The notes beneath the pieces are model-generated. The model saw only the letters and a list, made by a program, of their open reading frames with translations, was not told where the DNA came from and ran no database searches. The position numbers were made by a program, and so were the translations under genes. DNA of 52,327 bases from Candidatus Saccharimonadota bacterium (lineage in GTDB: Bacteria > Patescibacteriota > Saccharimonadia > Saccharimonadales > Saccharimonadaceae), in the NCBI GenBank assembly GCA_905372275.1, contig CAJPON010000007.1:1-52327 (forward strand), written 5' to 3'. Shown piece after piece: positions 8,380 through 16,875 of this stretch. The stretch's first letter is position 1; every line of letters starts with the position of its first letter.

Positions 8380-9222
8380 CTAACCAAGCAATCTGTTTAA
8401 TTTATCGCGCCAATCCTCTGGTATGAATCCAGTTTTTTCAATTTTTGTTAGATCTAGAGTGCTTTGCAGTGGTCGCTGAGTAGTGCCTGGCTTACTGGCG
8501 AAATATTCAGCGGTAGAGACTGGCTGTATGTCTGAAGGTGATTTGCCTGATTTTTCGAAGACAATTTTGGCAATTTCCGCCCAGCTAACAGGCTGACCTT
8601 CATTGGTCAAATTATATGTGCCGTATGGTGCGCCTGTTTCTAATAAATGTTTAATGCCACGTGCTAAAGTATCAGTGAAGGTGAGGCGACCAATCTGGTC
8701 GTTAACGACGGAAGGTTTGATGCCACGCGCTGCTAGATCTTGCATGATATTGACAAAGTTTCTGCCGTCGCCGATTACCCACGAGGTACGAATAATGTAG
8801 TGCTTGGTTGTTGTAGTGGCGACTCGATCACCATCAGCTTTAGTTTTGCCATAAACGTTAAGTGGAGAAAAAGGTTCGTCTTCGTTGTGGATTGGTTGGG
8901 AACCGTCGAAAACGTAGTCAGATGAGAACGTTACAAAAATTAAGTCGTGCTGGCTAGCGGCTGTTGCCAAGTAGCGGGTCGCGTCGACGTTAACTGTTTT
9001 AACTAGGTCATAATTGCTGGGATTCTCTGCGCCATCAACGTCGGTCCAGGCTGCAGCGTTAATAATCACTTTGGTATTATCCCAGTTAAACTCGTTGATT
9101 GCCTTTTGGTCGGTGATATCGAGTTGTTCGCGATCCAGAGCTAGTGCCTGAGGGTAAATTTTTTGTAGTGCTCGGCCGACTTGCCCGTTAGCACCAGTAA
9201 TAACTATTGCTTTATCGTCCAT
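8380..9222 (-). CDS. rmlD: dTDP-4-dehydrorhamnose reductase (RmlD, paralogue 2)
   Basis: This 280-aa enzyme performs the last step to dTDP-L-rhamnose. It has the Rossmann motif VITGANGQVGRAL, INAAAWTDVDGAE (strong RmlD signature), FSSDYVFDG, the YGKTK YxxxK pair and RPLQSTLDLTKI at the C-terminus. ATG 9222 is chosen because GGAGG lies 5 nt upstream and it shares one base with the rmlC stop (TGATG). The order rmlB-nudix-rmlC-rmlD and the tight rmlC-rmlD junction recall the fused RmlC-RmlD proteins of some Actinobacteria. It is convergent with the 434-aa gene, only 5 nt apart. Confidence 0.93.
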   Translation of the reverse strand: MDDKAIVITGANGQVGRALQKIYPQALALDREQLDITDQKAINEFNWDNTKVIINAAAWTDVDGAENPSNYDLVKTVNVDATRYLATAASQHDLIFVTFSSDYVFDGSQPIHNEDEPFSPLNVYGKTKADGDRVATTTTKHYIIRTSWVIGDGRNFVNIMQDLAARGIKPSVVNDQIGRLTFTDTLARGIKHLLETGAPYGTYNLTNEGQPVSWAEIAKIVFEKSGKSPSDIQPVSTAEYFASKPGTTQRPLQSTLDLTKIEKTGFIPEDWRDKLNRLLG

Positions 9223-9791
9223 CAAACCTCCATCGGAATGACATCGTTAAGTAGCGGGTGAGCGGCATCCTTTTCAGAAATAATTGCCTGGTCCTGGCTG
9301 ATGGGCCAGTCGATGCCAAGCTCTGGATCAAATAAATTGACAAACGTGTACTTGGCATCTGGCGACCAGTGCGCGTCAACCAGGTAGGTGTAGGTAATGT
9401 TGTCGTCAAGCGCTTGATAGCCATTGGCAACGCCTTTTGGTACGAAAATTGCCGTGCCAGGATTGATTTCGTGCGTGAAAACCGTGCCGAAGCTTTCGCC
9501 TTGACGTAGATCACACCACGCACCGAATACGCGGCCATTGGCAGTGGAAATAAATTTATTCCACGGCTCGGCATGGAGGCCACGGGTGGTACCAGCTTTG
9601 TCGTTGAAGCTGATGTTGTTTTGCACGATGGTAAATGACGGTAAACCTAGTGCTTCCATTTTTTCTTTTTGGTAGTTTTCTTTGAACCAGCCGCGGTTGT
9701 CGCCGTGGACGGGCAGTTTGACGACGAATAGCCCAGGGATGGGTGATTCGGTGACGGTTAGTTCGTTGTAGTCGTTTGGATCGAAGCTCAT
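9222..9791 (-). CDS. rmlC: dTDP-4-dehydrorhamnose 3,5-epimerase (RmlC)
   Basis: This is a 189-aa cupin. RmlC epimerises C3 and C5 of dTDP-4-keto-6-deoxyglucose. Visible signatures are DNRGWFKENYQ (start of the barrel), NNISFNDKAGTTRGLHAEPW with the catalytic His of 'RGLH', GRVFGAWCDLRQGESFG, and PKGVANGYQAL near the active site. The HAEPWNKF variant, rather than H.Q....K, is the form I associate with actinobacterial bifunctional RmlC-RmlD proteins. ATG 9791 is chosen over the longer frame: it overlaps the Nudix stop by 4 bp (ATGA) and has AAAGGA 7 nt upstream. Confidence 0.92.
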   Translation of the reverse strand: MSFDPNDYNELTVTESPIPGLFVVKLPVHGDNRGWFKENYQKEKMEALGLPSFTIVQNNISFNDKAGTTRGLHAEPWNKFISTANGRVFGAWCDLRQGESFGTVFTHEINPGTAIFVPKGVANGYQALDDNITYTYLVDAHWSPDAKYTFVNLFDPELGIDWPISQDQAIISEKDAAHPLLNDVIPMEV

Positions 9792-10336
9792 GGATTGTCC
9801 TTTCGCCATAGTTGATAATAGTGTAGTCCTGCCAGGGTTTGGCAATCATTAATTTCGCCGTTTCGAATCAAATCGTCTATTTCATTAAGTGTGAAAAATC
9901 GCATATCACTAAACACTTCATCACTTTGTTCGCGCTGACCAGTGAAGCTTAGTTCTCGGGCCAGGCAAACAGCCATTTTCTCCGTCAGTAGGCCATTGCA
10001 GACATACGCTTCACCTAGTTTTTGCCAAGACTGAGCAATGATGCCGGTCTCTTCTTCGAGTTCACGCTTTGAGGCTTCTAGTAGATCTTCATTGTCACCC
10101 CCGCCGCCAGGCAGTTCCCAGCCAAAGCTTTGCGAGGGATAGCGAAAGCCACGCACTAAATACAAGCGCTCTTGGTCATCTACCACTACAACCATGCACG
10201 AATCTCGCGACTCCATATAGCCATAGATTCCGGTGTTTCCGTCTTGACTAATGGTCTGATCTTCGTGGATGGTGATCCAAGGATTTTGATAGACGATTTT
10301 ACTGCTGACTTTAGTTTTTGACGGCGCTTCGTTCAC
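9788..10336 (-). CDS. Nudix hydrolase (ADP-ribose pyrophosphatase-like)
   Basis: This 182-aa protein has a complete Nudix box: G-x5-E-x7-REL-EEE-TGI within GGGGDNEDLL...KRELEEETGI at about residues 75-97. Nudix enzymes cleave nucleoside diphosphates linked to another group, using Mg held by the REx2EE glutamates. The N-terminal YQNPWITIHED and MVVVVDDQERLYLVRGFRYP resemble ADP-ribose or sugar-nucleotide pyrophosphatases. It starts with GTG at 10336, with AGGGA 8 nt upstream, 2 nt after the rmlB stop, and overlaps rmlC by 4 bp. Sitting inside the rml operon, it may control sugar-nucleotide levels; this is inference. Confidence 0.9.
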   Translation of the reverse strand: MNEAPSKTKVSSKIVYQNPWITIHEDQTISQDGNTGIYGYMESRDSCMVVVVDDQERLYLVRGFRYPSQSFGWELPGGGGDNEDLLEASKRELEEETGIIAQSWQKLGEAYVCNGLLTEKMAVCLARELSFTGQREQSDEVFSDMRFFTLNEIDDLIRNGEINDCQTLAGLHYYQLWRKDNP

Positions 10337-10338
10337 GA

Positions 10339-11352
10339 TTATTGTCCCTGTTTTGCGTAGGCTGCTTCAACGGCTTCTTTTTGGGCTTTCCACCAGTCTT
10401 CGTGTTCGCGGTACCATTCAATAGTTTGCAGTAGGCCGTCGCGCATACCAGTTTGGTTATCAGTATATTGTGGCTGCCAACCCAGTTCGCGGCGTAGTTT
10501 GCTGGAATCCATAGCGTAGCGCATGTCGTGGCCAGGCCGGTCATTGACATGATCGTACCAATCTTTACCCTTACCCATCAGCTCGCAAATTAGCTCAATC
10601 ACCATTTTGTTGTTGACGTGGTCGTTGTCGGCGCCGATGATGTAGGTTTCACCCAGCTTGCCTTTTTCCAAGATGAGGTGAACGGCCGAGTTGTGATCAT
10701 CAACATGAATCCAGTCGCGGACTTGCTCGCCGGTGCCGTACAGTTTGGGCTTAATATTGCTTAAAATGTTAGTAATTTGGCGCGGAATGAACTTTTCGAT
10801 GTGTTGGTAGGGTCCGTAGTTGTTTGAACAATTAGAAATCGTCGCTTTGATACCGAAGCTGCGAATCCAGGCGCGCACCAGCATGTCGCTGGAAGCTTTG
10901 GTGCTGGAGTAAGGACTGGACGGATTGTACGGCGTGTTCTCGGTGAAGCGGTTGGGGTCGTCGAGCTCCAAATCGCCAAATACTTCGTCGGTCGAGATGT
11001 GATGGAGGCGTTTGCCGTGCTTGCGAATAGCTTCAAGAATGGTGTAAGTGCCGACGACGTTAGTCTCGACAAACGGCCACGGATTGCGCAGGGAATTGTC
11101 GTTATGGCTTTCGGCGGCAAAATGCACAATGATGTCGTTTTCAGTAACTAATTTGTCCATCAACTCGGCATCGCAAATGTCGCCTTCCACGAAATTGATC
11201 TGGTCAGCTACTGGCTGTAAATTAGCGCGATTCCCCGCATAGGTGAGCTTGTCGATAACAGTGATGTCGTATTCTGGCTTGTGTTTGACGGTATAATGCA
11301 CAAAATTCGAGCCAATGAATCCCGCGCCTCCCGTGACTAGCATCTTTGTCAT
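10339..11352 (-). CDS. rmlB: dTDP-glucose 4,6-dehydratase (RmlB)
   Basis: RmlB converts dTDP-glucose to dTDP-4-keto-6-deoxyglucose with bound NAD. The 337-aa protein opens MLVTGGAGFIGSNFVHY (Rossmann GxxGxxG) and VIDKLTYAGN. It has HFAAESHNDNSL, HISTDEVFGDL with the catalytic Asp-Glu of RmlB, and YSSTKASSD with the YxxxK pair. RDWIHVDDH and the C-terminal RPGHDMRYAMD are also RmlB hallmarks. It is the first gene of the operon rmlB-nudix-rmlC-rmlD. The start is 6 nt after a TATACT box, so the message is probably leaderless. Confidence 0.96.
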   Translation of the reverse strand: MTKMLVTGGAGFIGSNFVHYTVKHKPEYDITVIDKLTYAGNRANLQPVADQINFVEGDICDAELMDKLVTENDIIVHFAAESHNDNSLRNPWPFVETNVVGTYTILEAIRKHGKRLHHISTDEVFGDLELDDPNRFTENTPYNPSSPYSSTKASSDMLVRAWIRSFGIKATISNCSNNYGPYQHIEKFIPRQITNILSNIKPKLYGTGEQVRDWIHVDDHNSAVHLILEKGKLGETYIIGADNDHVNNKMVIELICELMGKGKDWYDHVNDRPGHDMRYAMDSSKLRRELGWQPQYTDNQTGMRDGLLQTIEWYREHEDWWKAQKEAVEAAYAKQGQ

Positions 11353-11358
11353 AACTAT

Positions 11359-11364
11359 AGTATA
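11359..11364 (-). promoter_or_regulatory. -10 box TATACT for rmlB operon, leaderless-type
   Basis: On the minus strand TATACT ends 6 nt before the rmlB ATG at 11352. No Shine-Dalgarno site is present. Confidence 0.6.
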
Positions 11365-11397
11365 TCAGGTATAATAAGTAATCGACAGAGGAGGATT

Positions 11398-11829
11398 ATG
11401 AAAATAGTAATTGTTAGCGGCTATTTTAACCCGCTGCACGGCGGACACCTGGATATGATTGAGGCGGCAGCGGCTATGGGCGACAAACTGATTGTAATTG
11501 TTAATAACGACAAGCAGCAGCTGCTCAAAAAAGGCAAGATTATCTTGGACGAAAGTAATCGGTTGCGGTTAATGCGAGCGCTGAAAGGTGTTGATCAGGT
11601 AATCTTGTCAATCGATGAAGACCCATCTATTATTAAGTCTCTAGAAATGGTTGCCGGCCAATACCCAGGAGATGAGCTAATTTTCGCTAACGGCGGCGAT
11701 CGTGACACCGAAAAAGCTATTCCCGAAGCAGATGTTTGTAAAAAGTACAACATACAGATGCGGTTTGATGCTGGTAAAGGTAAGCCAGATTCGTCGACGC
11801 GAATCAACCAAGCGACAGGCAAAGAATAG
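11398..11829 (+). CDS. TagD/RfaE-like cytidylyltransferase family protein
   Basis: This 143-aa protein starts KIVIVSGYFNPLHGGHLDMI, which carries the HxGH nucleotide-binding motif (HGGH) of the small cytidylyltransferase fold. It is a little longer than TagD (about 130 aa). A C-terminal SSTRI resembles the S-x-T-x-I-I motif of that superfamily ('iSST.i'). Such enzymes make CDP-glycerol, ADP-heptose or similar activated alcohols or sugars; the substrate cannot be read here. AGGAGG-type SD and TATAAT (11370-11375) precede it. It is divergent from rmlB, so it fits the surface-glycan region. Confidence 0.82.
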   Translation: MKIVIVSGYFNPLHGGHLDMIEAAAAMGDKLIVIVNNDKQQLLKKGKIILDESNRLRLMRALKGVDQVILSIDEDPSIIKSLEMVAGQYPGDELIFANGGDRDTEKAIPEADVCKKYNIQMRFDAGKGKPDSSTRINQATGKE

Positions 11830-11892
11830 ACAAACGCGAGCTAGAATAAACAAGTTGTTATTGGCTTGTCGTTAAATAAAGCGCCACAGCCA

Positions 11893-12909
11893 TTATTCAG
11901 AAAAACCGTTTGGATTCTGAGATTGCCAGCGCCAGCTATCAGCACAAGCCCGTTCAATGCTTAATTCGGCTCGCCAGCCTAGTTCGCGCTCAGCTTTGCT
12001 GCAGTCAGCGTAGCAAGCAGCGATGTCGCCAGCTCGCCGCGGTTTGATATCGTAAGGCAGGTCGCGCCCGCAAGCTTTGCTAAACGCTTTGATGATTTCT
12101 AGTACTGACGTGCCGCTTCCAGTGCCGAGATTATAAATACTAGCTCCAGCTTTCATGTGCTGTAGAGCGGCGACGTGGCCGCGCGCCAAGTCTACGACGT
12201 GAATATAATCGCGCACACCCGTGCCGTCTGGCGTGTCGTAATCGTCTCCGAAAACACCGACGCTTTGCAGTTTGCCGACAGCAACTTGGGCAACATAAGG
12301 CAATAAATTATTCGGAATGCCGTTTGGATCTTCGCCGATTTGACCTGATTGATGAGCGCCGATCGGGTTGAAATAACGCAAGATTGTTGCTTCAAAAGCT
12401 GGATCGGCCGCGCAGTAGTCCTGTATGATTTGCTCGATCATGTATTTAGTCTTGCCATAAGGATTGGTTAAACCTACGCCGACTGTCGAAGTTTCGCGCA
12501 GTGGCAGCTCGCTAGGACTGCCGTAAACAGTTGCCGAACTTGAAAAGACTAATTGATTAACGCTATGTTTACGCATCGCTTCAAGCAGTGCTAGAGTCGA
12601 GACGAGGTTATTATCGTAATATTCTAGCGGTTTGGCGACTGATTCACCGACAGCCTTTAGTCCCGCAAAATGAATCACTGAATCTATACTGTATGTTGTA
12701 AAAATATCATCAAGTACTGATTGGTCGCGGACGTCCGCTTCAATAAAAGGGATGTTGTGCCCAGTGATTTGCTCGACGCGCCGCAAACTCTCGCGGCTAG
12801 AATTGGCTAAGTTATCGATTACCACCACTTCAAAATTATTATTGATAAGCTCGATCAGAGTGTGGCTGCCAATATAACCCGCGCCGCCAGTGACTAAAGT
12901 TGTTTTCAT
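11893..12909 (-). CDS. galE: UDP-glucose 4-epimerase (GalE)
   Basis: This 338-aa protein opens LVTGGAGYIGSHTLIEL, has VIHFAGLKAVGESV (specific to GalE), SSSATVYG with the catalytic Ser/Thr, and YGKTK with the YxxxK pair. NPIGAHQSGQIGEDPNGIPN and NLGTGSGTSVLEI are hallmark GalE segments. It interconverts UDP-glucose and UDP-galactose through bound NAD, supplying UDP-galactose (or UDP-GalNAc) for the glycan. It stands alone with its own TATAAT box 6 nt before the ATG, and is convergent with the cytidylyltransferase gene. Confidence 0.96.
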   Translation of the reverse strand: MKTTLVTGGAGYIGSHTLIELINNNFEVVVIDNLANSSRESLRRVEQITGHNIPFIEADVRDQSVLDDIFTTYSIDSVIHFAGLKAVGESVAKPLEYYDNNLVSTLALLEAMRKHSVNQLVFSSSATVYGSPSELPLRETSTVGVGLTNPYGKTKYMIEQIIQDYCAADPAFEATILRYFNPIGAHQSGQIGEDPNGIPNNLLPYVAQVAVGKLQSVGVFGDDYDTPDGTGVRDYIHVVDLARGHVAALQHMKAGASIYNLGTGSGTSVLEIIKAFSKACGRDLPYDIKPRRAGDIAACYADCSKAERELGWRAELSIERACADSWRWQSQNPNGFSE

Positions 12910-12915
12910 AATTTT

Positions 12916-12921
12916 ATTATA
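12916..12921 (-). promoter_or_regulatory. -10 box TATAAT for galE, leaderless-type
   Basis: A perfect minus-strand TATAAT ends 6 nt before the galE ATG (12909). There is no room for a ribosome site between them. Confidence 0.65.
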
Positions 12922-12940
12922 CTCGAAAACAAATAGTTAA

Positions 12941-14059
12941 TTAAGAAATGCTATCACGTACAACCTTTTTAATCTTAGTCAAGAAAAGGCCTTTGTCGAA
13001 GCGTTTAGCGGTGCGGGCGAGTTTGCTCGGATAAAAGCGGGTTTGTTCAGCGATTTTGATGGCTTTTACAATGTCGTCGACGGTTTGATGTTGAAATAGC
13101 GTGCCGATATCAGGCGAAGTGACTATATCAGTGGTGCCGCCGCGTGCCAGACCGATAACCGGCGCACCAGCTGCCAATGCTTCAACGCTAACAATGCCAA
13201 AATCTTCCTCGGCAGGATAGATGAAACCGCGCGCAGTGGTGATAGCTTTTTCGTATTCAGCGTCGCTAGCGTCACCAAAGCGATCGGTGCGGAATTCAAC
13301 AGTTGGGCCGGCAAGCTTGACTAGTTGGTCGTGGGCTGGACCGTTGCCAAAAACGATTAGTTTTTTATTGAGTCTGGTAGCGGCTTTGACGGCTAAGTCG
13401 TAGCGCTTATACGGCAACTGGCGGCCGATAGTTACGTAGTGGTCGCCCCGTTTGCGAGCAGGCGTAAAGCGGCTAGTTTCGACTGGCGGATGAATTACGG
13501 TACTGCTGCGGCCGTAGTATTTTTTTATGCGTTTTTGCGTCTCGGTAGAGTTGGCGATGAAGACATCAACTTGTTTAGCAGCCTCCAGGTCAAGCTGGCG
13601 CTGATGCGGTACTAGCAGCGGCATCAGCAGGCGAATAAACGGATTAAGTTTGCCATAGCCAGGATCGCAGCGGTATTCGTCGTAGTGGCTCCAGTAGTAG
13701 CGCGGCGGCGTATGGCAATAATTGATAATAACTTGGTTGAGTCGTGCTTTAGTAACTTGGTGGCCGTGCAGGTACGAACTAGTCAAAATAATGTCAAATT
13801 CGCTAAGATCGAGCTGGCGCATTGCTTTAACCGCTAGCGTCGGAAAAAGTTTGTAATAATTGCGCAGCCGCAGCGGTATTTTTTGCAGTTTCGAGGTGCG
13901 AATATCAAGTTTAGCAAAAGCTGGAACCTTGTCGGGATTATATATTGCCGTATAAATTGGCGCATCAGGGAAAGCTTCGTGCATTGCTAGCACGACATTC
14001 TCGGCACCGCCCATCGTTGTCAAGAAGTCGCAAACAATTGCAATGCGCGGACGCTTCAT
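12941..14059 (-). CDS. GT4-family glycosyltransferase
   Basis: This is a 372-aa GT-B fold retaining enzyme. The N-terminal half has IAIVCDFLTTMGGAENVV (GGAE loop) and ILTSSYLHGH. The C-terminal half has VTIGRQLPYKRYDLAVKA and EEDFGIVSVEALAAG, the E-x7-E nucleotide-sugar motif of GT4. It resembles mannosyl- and rhamnosyltransferases of the WbaZ type, but the donor is not certain. ATG 14059 is chosen because it shares a base with the upstream stop (TAATG) and has GGGAG about 9 nt upstream. It is the second gene of a two-gene operon with the initiating sugar transferase, so it likely adds the second sugar (inference). Confidence 0.9.
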   Translation of the reverse strand: MKRPRIAIVCDFLTTMGGAENVVLAMHEAFPDAPIYTAIYNPDKVPAFAKLDIRTSKLQKIPLRLRNYYKLFPTLAVKAMRQLDLSEFDIILTSSYLHGHQVTKARLNQVIINYCHTPPRYYWSHYDEYRCDPGYGKLNPFIRLLMPLLVPHQRQLDLEAAKQVDVFIANSTETQKRIKKYYGRSSTVIHPPVETSRFTPARKRGDHYVTIGRQLPYKRYDLAVKAATRLNKKLIVFGNGPAHDQLVKLAGPTVEFRTDRFGDASDAEYEKAITTARGFIYPAEEDFGIVSVEALAAGAPVIGLARGGTTDIVTSPDIGTLFQHQTVDDIVKAIKIAEQTRFYPSKLARTAKRFDKGLFLTKIKKVVRDSIS

Positions 14060-15495
14060 TATCTCGCTCCCGTTTTGTGTAGTACAACACCGATTGTTTT
14101 GAAAAGTATCCGCAAGTCTAGCCAAAAACTCCAGTTTTGCGCGTAATAAAGCTCAAGCTCAATCCGTTCGTTGAAGCTCAAGTTGCTGCGGCCCGAGACT
14201 TGCCACAATCCAGTCACCCCAGACTTAACGCTATGCAATAACGCCGTACGATTTTTGCTGAATTTAACTTCTTGCGGCAGAATCGGACGCGGCCCGACTA
14301 AACTCAAGTCGCCGAGCAGCACGTTGATAAATTGCGGGAATTCATCAAGCGAAGTATTACGCAAGAACTTACCAAACCAAGTAATTCGCGGATCATCGGC
14401 TACTTTGTGATCGCGCCGATATTCGGCGGCCAAATCAGGCCGGTTCATTTCCTCAAACTCGATACTGGCGTCCTTTTTGCCGTACTGAGCACCCATAGTG
14501 CGGAACTTATAAAGGCGAATCGGCTTCGAAAAACGGCTCAAACGCTTAGAACGGTAAAAAATCGGTCCGGGATTGCAAATCTTTTGCAGCAGCGCGATTA
14601 TTATTATAATTGATCCCCAGAGCGGCAAAGTAATAATAACGGCTATCAAGTCGAACAACCGCTTAGCAATTGCTCCCCAGCCGATGAGTGGTGTTTGACT
14701 GACAGTAATCATCGGATAGCCGAGAAAGACATCGACGGTGTTTTTGCCAGTGTAAAATTCTGGCTCGCCAGGAATGAAATTATATTGAATGTGAGCAATT
14801 TGCGCGGCACTTAAAATTTGGTGATTGCGATCCTCGCTGGCATAAAGGTCGGTTTGAATAATAGTGCTAATGTTAAGCTTTTTGATATCTTTGAGTGCTG
14901 TCTCGACGCGGCCGTAATGAACGATACCGAGATGCGGCGGCAACAATTTTGCCGGCCCGGCGAAGGCTACAATTTGATAACCAGATTTGTGGGTGGAGCC
15001 GAGGGACATCGCAATATCGGTTGTCGCATCAGAATTACCGATCACCAACACTCGACTGACGCCGTGTCCGTAACGGTATAACTCGTTGCGAATAGTGCGA
15101 ATTATTTCGCGTACTAGAATAATGGCAATCGTTGAGCCAATTAAAACGTAAAGGGCGACTAGCCTGGCTGGAAAAATATGCATACTAGTGAAGTATTCCC
15201 AGCCAATCACCAGCAGTATACCAATGAAAGTGCCGAGTGCTATACGGCTCCATTCGACGAGGCGGCGGTTATAAACGCTCGGACTGTACAATCCGAGCGA
15301 AGCGAAAATCAGTATCCATACCGGGGTAATCACAGCAAAGCCGATGATATATTCGTAGGCGTAAACAATGTGTAAGAGTACGCGCTGGTCGACTTGAGTG
15401 CGAATATAATAGGATGCGGCAAAAACAATTGCCAGCACGATCGCGTCGGCTGCCATCAGGATTAGGCTGTAAGACTTGGTATTATGAGATGGCAT
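14059..15495 (-). CDS. Polyprenyl-phosphate glycosyl-1-phosphate transferase (WbaP/WcaJ-like)
   Basis: This 478-aa enzyme has four N-terminal membrane helices, then a CoA-binding-like Rossmann region (VLVIGNSDATTDIAMSLG), a further membrane segment in KRLFDLIAVIITLPLWGSI, and the catalytic bacterial sugar transferase domain: GPIFYRSKRLSRFSKP, LYKFRTMG, LDEFPQFINVLLGDLSLVGPRP and SGVTGLWQVSGRS. It transfers a sugar phosphate (often Gal or Glc) from UDP-sugar to undecaprenyl phosphate, starting glycan synthesis. It leads the operon with the GT4 gene. The ATG is 8 nt from an extended TGT-TATAAT box on the minus strand. The function is clear; which sugar is not. Confidence 0.94.
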   Translation of the reverse strand: MPSHNTKSYSLILMAADAIVLAIVFAASYYIRTQVDQRVLLHIVYAYEYIIGFAVITPVWILIFASLGLYSPSVYNRRLVEWSRIALGTFIGILLVIGWEYFTSMHIFPARLVALYVLIGSTIAIILVREIIRTIRNELYRYGHGVSRVLVIGNSDATTDIAMSLGSTHKSGYQIVAFAGPAKLLPPHLGIVHYGRVETALKDIKKLNISTIIQTDLYASEDRNHQILSAAQIAHIQYNFIPGEPEFYTGKNTVDVFLGYPMITVSQTPLIGWGAIAKRLFDLIAVIITLPLWGSIIIIIALLQKICNPGPIFYRSKRLSRFSKPIRLYKFRTMGAQYGKKDASIEFEEMNRPDLAAEYRRDHKVADDPRITWFGKFLRNTSLDEFPQFINVLLGDLSLVGPRPILPQEVKFSKNRTALLHSVKSGVTGLWQVSGRSNLSFNERIELELYYAQNWSFWLDLRILFKTIGVVLHKTGAR

Positions 15496-15526
15496 TTGTC
15501 TTCATTATAACAACTTTCGTTATAAT
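15496..15526. promoter_or_regulatory. Divergent leaderless promoter pair
   Basis: Between the two start codons (minus ATG 15493-15495, plus ATG 15534-15536) lie only 38 nt. They hold a minus-strand TGT-TATAAT (TATAAT at 15509-15504, 8 nt from its ATG) and a plus-strand TATAAT (15521-15526, 7 nt from its ATG). The two -10 boxes are 11 nt apart and face away from each other, so the polymerases would share DNA. Confidence 0.65.
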
Positions 15527-15533
15527 AGATAGC

Positions 15534-16868
15534 ATGAGTAATCTCAATACCGATAATTTGGAGAGTCGGCTAGCTTCGGTAACGCTGGTGCTGTTGGCTG
15601 CGATTATGCTAGGTTTGGCAATTCATACGCCGTTGACGGTTTTGGCGAGCACGCATTGGCCGCCGGTTGCGCTGTATGCCAAAGCATGGAAAGAAGTGCT
15701 GTTAATGGTAGCTTTTGTTCTGGTGATTATCCTGGGTTGGCGGCGGCATGCTTGGCGATTTTGGCTGCGCGATAAGTTGCTATGGTTGATTGCTGGTTTT
15801 GCGCTGTGGCACTTGGTTTTAGTAGGAATATCGTTAGCTGCGGGTAATTCAGCGGCAACTGTAATTGCTGGCCTGGTAATTGATTTGCGTTGGGGTCTAA
15901 TGGTGGCGACGATGTATGGTTTTATTTATCTCTATCCGCGCTATCAGCAAATTTTATCGAAGTGTATGCTGGCGGCGGCAGCGGTAATTATTGGTTTTGC
16001 TTGTTTGCAATTGGTTTTGCCGCGGGATTTCTTGACAGTATTCGGTTATAGTCAGGCGACGGTTGCACCGTATTTGACGGTTGATTCAAATGAGGCTTAT
16101 GTGCGCTTTGGCAGCACGCTGCGGGGGCCGAATCCGCTAGGGGCGTACGCGCTTGGCGGGTTGGTTTTGGCGTCAGTATTTTTGGCGGCAAAATGGCGGG
16201 ATAGTGCTAAACTGCGTGTCTACGGCATTTTGGCGGCCGCTAGCTCTAGTGCCGCTCTTTATATTAGTTATTCGCGGGCGACGATTCTGGGGGCTCTAGC
16301 AGCGTTAAGCGGGCTTTTTGCTCATCAATATGGCCGGAAATTACCTAAAAAAGCTTGGATATCAATTGCTGCGGGAGTTTTAATTGCAGCTGCGGGCGGA
16401 GCTTATTTACTGCGCGATACCAGCTTTATGCATAATGTGATTTTGCACGATAATCCTACTACGGGTGCTGCTAGAACCTCAAACGATGATCACCTTTCGT
16501 CGCTGCGCGATGGTGCTATCAAGGCAGCGCAACAGCCGTTTGGCGCTGGTATTGGCAGTACTGGGTCGGCATCGTTATTAGGCGATTCAGGGGTGATTAT
16601 CGAGAACCAATATTTATTTATCGTGCACGAAGCTGGTTGGCTGGGTTTAGTGATTTACTTGATGATTGTGATTATCGTTTTGCGGCGGTTATGGAGGCAG
16701 CGGAACGATTGGCTGGCGCTTGGTGTGTTTTTGTCTGGAATTGGCCTGAGTATCGCTAGTTTGTTCTTGCCAGTATTTGCTGATGATGTAATAGCACTAG
16801 TTTGGTGGGGCTTGTCGGCGCTGATAGTAGCCCGACCGTTTGACCGGGAGCTGGTTGATTCGTTATAG
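15534..16868 (+). CDS. O-antigen ligase/polymerase-like membrane protein (Wzy/WaaL family)
   Basis: This 444-aa integral membrane protein has about eleven helices and one large extracytoplasmic loop (about residues 300-365, including DNPTTGAARTSNDDHLSSLRDG). SRATILGALAAL and a late conserved RDGAIKAAQQPFGAGIGSTG block match the Wzy_C/O-antigen ligase family, whose His/Arg-bearing loop handles the lipid-linked glycan. It would polymerise the glycan or attach it to an acceptor. The frame is open upstream to 15414, but that stretch overlaps the opposite gene; ATG 15534 fits the TATAAT 7 nt upstream. It is divergent from the initiating sugar transferase. Confidence 0.82.
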   Translation: MSNLNTDNLESRLASVTLVLLAAIMLGLAIHTPLTVLASTHWPPVALYAKAWKEVLLMVAFVLVIILGWRRHAWRFWLRDKLLWLIAGFALWHLVLVGISLAAGNSAATVIAGLVIDLRWGLMVATMYGFIYLYPRYQQILSKCMLAAAAVIIGFACLQLVLPRDFLTVFGYSQATVAPYLTVDSNEAYVRFGSTLRGPNPLGAYALGGLVLASVFLAAKWRDSAKLRVYGILAAASSSAALYISYSRATILGALAALSGLFAHQYGRKLPKKAWISIAAGVLIAAAGGAYLLRDTSFMHNVILHDNPTTGAARTSNDDHLSSLRDGAIKAAQQPFGAGIGSTGSASLLGDSGVIIENQYLFIVHEAGWLGLVIYLMIVIIVLRRLWRQRNDWLALGVFLSGIGLSIASLFLPVFADDVIALVWWGLSALIVARPFDRELVDSL

Positions 16869-16869
16869 T
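16864..16869 (+). promoter_or_regulatory. -10-like box TATAGT before lexA-like gene
   Basis: TATAGT overlaps the stop region of the O-antigen ligase gene and ends 6 nt before ATG 16876. AAGG lies too close to the ATG to be a normal ribosome site. Confidence 0.45.
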
Positions 16870-16875
16870 GAAGGT

